A stretch of 64,000 nucleotides of DNA from Orbilia blumenaviensis (lineage: Eukaryota; Ascomycota; Orbiliomycetes; Orbiliales; Orbiliaceae): contig JAVHNS010000003.1 of the NCBI GenBank assembly GCA_036872755.1, positions 682,001 through 746,000 on the forward strand, given 5' to 3'. The notes below the pieces were generated by a model. The model had not been told where the DNA came from. It saw only the letters and a list, made by a program, of their open reading frames with translations, and ran no database searches. The stretch's first letter is position 1. Every line of letters begins with the position of its first letter. Made by a program: the position numbers and the translations under genes. This document shows positions 60,630 through 64,000 of this stretch, one piece after another.

Positions 60630-62800
60630 ATTGAGGCGAGTCAAGTGTACTTCTTGAACACGATCAATGTATATAGTGAGTGACGTTGATGGCGGTGATG
60701 ACAAGTAAAACTATGGCCAAAGTTGCTGAATTTATATTCCAAGATTGTAGAAAATATACTCTGGGTAATTAACAGCGCCGCGGCGCACCATACCAGCTGT
60801 GCGAGCAAGGGTATTGTGGGACTCAATGCGACGATGCATATCGATCGCTTCCCATTGCTTGTGGCTCCTATAGAAAGCGGAATAGTCCAGTTTATGTCCA
60901 ACGAAGTGTTCTGCTTCGTTCAGGGTGGTTTACGAGACCAGGTTCACGAGTTATTCGCCTTATTAGCTGTCGCACTCGGGGCCGGCCAGCTGGTGGGCCT
61001 CAAGAAGAAAATATGCGCCGGTAAACCCTCAAGCAGGTTAGTATGAATAGGGGTTTTAGGGCCCCTGCAATAAATCCTTTTCCTACTATAAGAGGACACC
61101 GCCTCATACATTGAACATATACCGATCATTTGCACAATATTCAATAATGCGGCGATATGTCTAGATATCTACGTACCAGGTTACGCCATACTATCGATCG
61201 ATTGGTCCGAGATTTAAATTTTACCTTTAATACAAAGGACGCGCTCATTGTTCTTGCTTGACCTGATCTAAGTGTCCTTTTAACGTTATAACCCTGTGCT
61301 CGATCTGGATTGCTTACAATAATACGGGTGGTATAACAGTCGTGACGTGCGAAGCTTCTATCACATACATCTTCTATATGTAGATCTGTGAACAATTATC
61401 CGCAGGGGTAAAATCGCCAGCCACCAGTGCACCCCCCTAAAAATTAACAACGTATTGCTGGGCGTTGATGTGCATACGTGGATGCATGGAACCAGCATAG
61501 CCAGTAAAGAGCTCCGGTGATGACGAGGACAGCCGATCGAACCCTGGACCCAATATATCTGTTCTCCGTACCCAAATGGTGACTATATTGTATAGTAATT
61601 AGTAGCAATCAATATATGGTAGAAAAGACCCTCTCGAGACGAGTAAGATTACCCTAGTTAGTTGAGGCGTTTTGTATCCACTAATTGACTACTTATAAAA
61701 TATAAAACCACTCTTCTGTTTCGGTTCAGACCGCGCGCAGTCGCTCGTCTCCACAGTTTTGGGGCCGGATTTAATAACATTTACCGCTTCAGGGTAGAAC
61801 ACTAAACGGGTAGTTAAGTGGGGACGTTCGGAGTTCGGGGTGGGGCGCTGGGTCTGCTAGTGACATGGGTGCATATTAATGGGAATAGATCGTCGGGTCC
61901 TTGTTATTTTATAGACAAAACATTGTATCATACTATAGACAGGGTCTTTTCTAGCCGTTATTTCTCCTTCGCTTGACCTATTTTACAATTGACTAGGATA
62001 TGAGTCCAGCGCTCTACGGCGTCACTAGTTTTTCACGACAGAAAAAAAACTGAGAGGCTCTGTACTTTGGCGATCATTGGCCGAGTCCGTGAGAACCGAA
62101 GCCAGGTAGGTGGAGACTCAGAATATCTTCACAGTGGCTGTCATTTTTCTTGTTTTTGCTTGGTTAGTCACCAAGAAGGTGGAAATTTCTTTAAGAAAAG
62201 CTTTTTTGCCTTTGTAGTTTCCGAGGCGATGTGGCTATAAGGAACTACAAATTTTCAAAGCATCGATACATCGTATACTCCGAGACCTCTACGGTGCCAT
62301 AGGATAATTAGGTTAATAGAGGTAATGGGGATAAAAGGCTGATCCCCAATATAACCTCCAAAATACCCAGCTGTTCGTAATTGTAAAGCGAATAAGCTAA
62401 GGGTTGATAGATATAATTATGAATCATTCCAATTTGTAACAGGGCTCCTGCAGCCATACTATCGTGAAGTTCCTGCTGGCCTCGCTAACAGTCGTTGGGC
62501 GAAAAGCGCCGAGTACGATAATCACAAAACTGGAAAAAAAAAAGTCGGAATTTGGACCTCTGTATTGCAATATTGTAATGATCGCTCTCTATTCCCTTCT
62601 CCCCCGTTTTATTCTGGTCTTCTAATGAAAGAATATTATGCTAAGAACAAAATCATATCCCGATGTTGACGTATCTTCATTTCGAGTGCGTGTAGATCCT
62701 CAATTGTGGAGGCCCCTGCAATCACATTTGTGGGTAAACTCCGCTCCGGAATAATCTGCAGAAGCGTTTTTAGAGGTATACGTATACCCTTTATATAATT
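60630..62800. other. Intergenic stretch between GLEYA gene and SPO22-like gene
   Basis: 2.2 kb holding the GLEYA promoter and the 3' flank of the SPO22-like gene. Small frames of up to 107 codons (60723-61046 +) have no motif. A sequence near 61535-61555 faintly recalls a reversed tRNA T-arm, but no cloverleaf fits. Confidence 0.4.
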
Positions 62801-64000
62801 TCAGCTGGTTCTTAGTTTTGCAAATTTCCCCTGCAGCAAACCCTCAAGTTGTCCTCCGTCCTTGATTAAACTAGCAACGGACAATGCAAACTCAGCCCAC
62901 TTTTTCGAACCGGCAAAATCACCGGCGCTAAGGTTATATCGCTGGTTAGTAGAAGAATTTACGGGAAATAAGGGTGCTTGGATAGAACGAATGTCAATAC
63001 CAGTTTTTGTCAATGCCCAAATTCCAGAGTGTAGCCGCAATCCATTCAAGTTCATCCTGTGGGTACTCGTTCCCCTAAAAAAATACCACATTTTCTGTTA
63101 CGACCATGCTGAGAAAGTAGAAGTTCTGACAACAGGACTTACCACTGCCGGCCGTTTACAAATATCCAAAACCTGATATACCAATCTCTCGCCACGGTCT
63201 AAATCACCTTGCAACGACTTTTGTAACAGGATTCTGATCCATCTCGCAATCTTATCGATCTTGTGTTTTTCGATTTGGAGGGTGTGGTTGATAAGATTTT
63301 CCAATACGAGGAGAAGGGCTATTAAGACTCATGGGATGAGGGAGATTCGGTTTTTTTTGGAGGAAATGGATTCAGAGACTTACTCGTCGTAGGGGCGTCA
63401 CCACAAAGTATCATATCACCAATCCTCCTCAACGGCTGTAGCTGGCCGAATTGCGCAACCTCCTATTAAGATTCATAACAAACTTTTAGAATCCGATCAT
63501 GCAACTTAACTAACCATATCATCTTTGTGCAAGCCCAGTATTCGCCCACAGGCACCAGAAGACCTCACTTACCTCAACAATCCCGGGTAAAACATCCCAC
63601 AACTCCAGATGCACACAAGCTTCGAATTCATGGCTCAGAAGCCCCAAATACCTCTCCCCAAAGTCCTTCCGAGACTGCTCTGTCAGCACAGGGTGTAACT
63701 TTTCACGTATCTCACGAAAGTTTATGATTGAGCTCCGTGCGTCACCATAAAGTCGTAACTATTCAAAGTTTTGCGGAGCCAGCATTAGCATACGATGTCA
63801 CAACTTTATCCCGAAGTCCCCGTATCAAAAACGTTGAAAGTTCAGCAATTTGAAGCCATAGAAATACCGAAAAAAAGGAAGAAAAAGTATACCCTTTGTG
63901 CCATAACAAGGATATATCACAACCACGCCGAAAAATTTCGACAGAAGGGAGTCGCATACCTGATCCTCCATCGTCTTCTCCTCCCTCGCCAAAGCTACAC
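62801..64000 (-). CDS. SPO22/ZIP4-like meiosis protein, C-terminal part (runs off window edge)
   Basis: Six exon pieces were worked out: 64000-63960 (open through the edge, so partial), 63758-63573, 63462-63384, 63318-63143, 63074-63001 and 62927-62801. All phases close. The spliced frame reads MEDQLRLYGDARSSIINFRE, ..., VLENLINHTLQIEKHKIDK, IARWIRILLQKSLQ, then EYPQDELEWIAATLWNLGID, KNCAGDFAGSKKWAEFALSV and GGQLEGLLQGKFAKL. The last blocks match the conserved end of fungal Spo22/ZIP4 as I know it (LEWLAxxAFNRAVDxYCAGD...RRWAExAL). ZIP4-type proteins are TPR scaffolds of the ZMM group that promote meiotic crossovers on the synaptonemal complex. In the family several hundred residues usually precede this, so most of the gene lies to the right. 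Confidence 0.65.

Noticed and set aside
61530..61560. Reverse-strand GGTTCGATC resembling a tRNA B box
   Set aside because: No matching D-arm or acceptor stem within tRNA length.

Overview
This is a stretch of nuclear chromosome from a filamentous ascomycete. The signs are short spliceosomal introns of about 50-110 nt with GT...AG ends and CTAAC/CTAAT-like branch sites, and fungal-type proteins (exocyst Sec6, alpha-SNAP, Tim13, arabinitol dehydrogenase, GLEYA adhesin, Gag1-like clamp protein, Con-13-like secreted protein). I cannot name the species. Gene spacing is loose: 18 gene models in 64 kb, with long intergenic stretches rich in homopolymers and microsatellites. There are no operons. 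I see no rRNA, tRNA, CRISPR array or intact transposon.

Layout. 1-9 kb: an RCC1-repeat protein and a 444-aa protein I do not recognise, both on minus. 9-16 kb: about 7 kb without a convincing gene. 16-22 kb: a secreted Con-13-like putative metalloprotease and an arabinitol/polyol dehydrogenase, both on minus. 24-27 kb: a Cyclin-Q-like protein (+) converging on TIM13 (-). 28-36 kb: an unknown Ser/Pro-rich protein, five-exon cytochrome c, a tetraspanin (+) and a mitochondrial GatC-like amidotransferase subunit. 37-42 kb: alpha-SNAP (+) and a Gag1-like clamp protein (-). 42-47 kb: a spacer full of simple repeats. 47-49 kb: a two-lobed aspartic-protease-like secretory protein with a mucin-like insert. 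51-58 kb: sphingosine-1-phosphate lyase, mitochondrial ribosomal protein uL30m and Sec6 (+). 59-64 kb: a GLEYA adhesin and the 3' part of a SPO22/ZIP4 meiotic gene that runs off the right edge.

Themes. Four genes make nuclear-encoded mitochondrial proteins (TIM13, cytochrome c, GatC-like, uL30m). Two serve vesicle traffic (SEC17, SEC6). Three encode secreted or surface proteins (Con-13-like, aspartic protease-like, GLEYA). I see no functional cluster; most are conserved housekeeping genes.

Exon boundaries were worked out by hand from splice signals and reading phase. Phases close in every model except at two places: the sphingosine-phosphate lyase exon 1/2 junction, and the last intron of the aspartic-protease-like gene, where the best donor creates an in-frame TGA. 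Other points worth a look are a 200-bp MITE-like inverted repeat at 50.37-50.57 kb and a cytochrome c lacking two usually conserved histidines. I did not find a convincing new multi-gene system.
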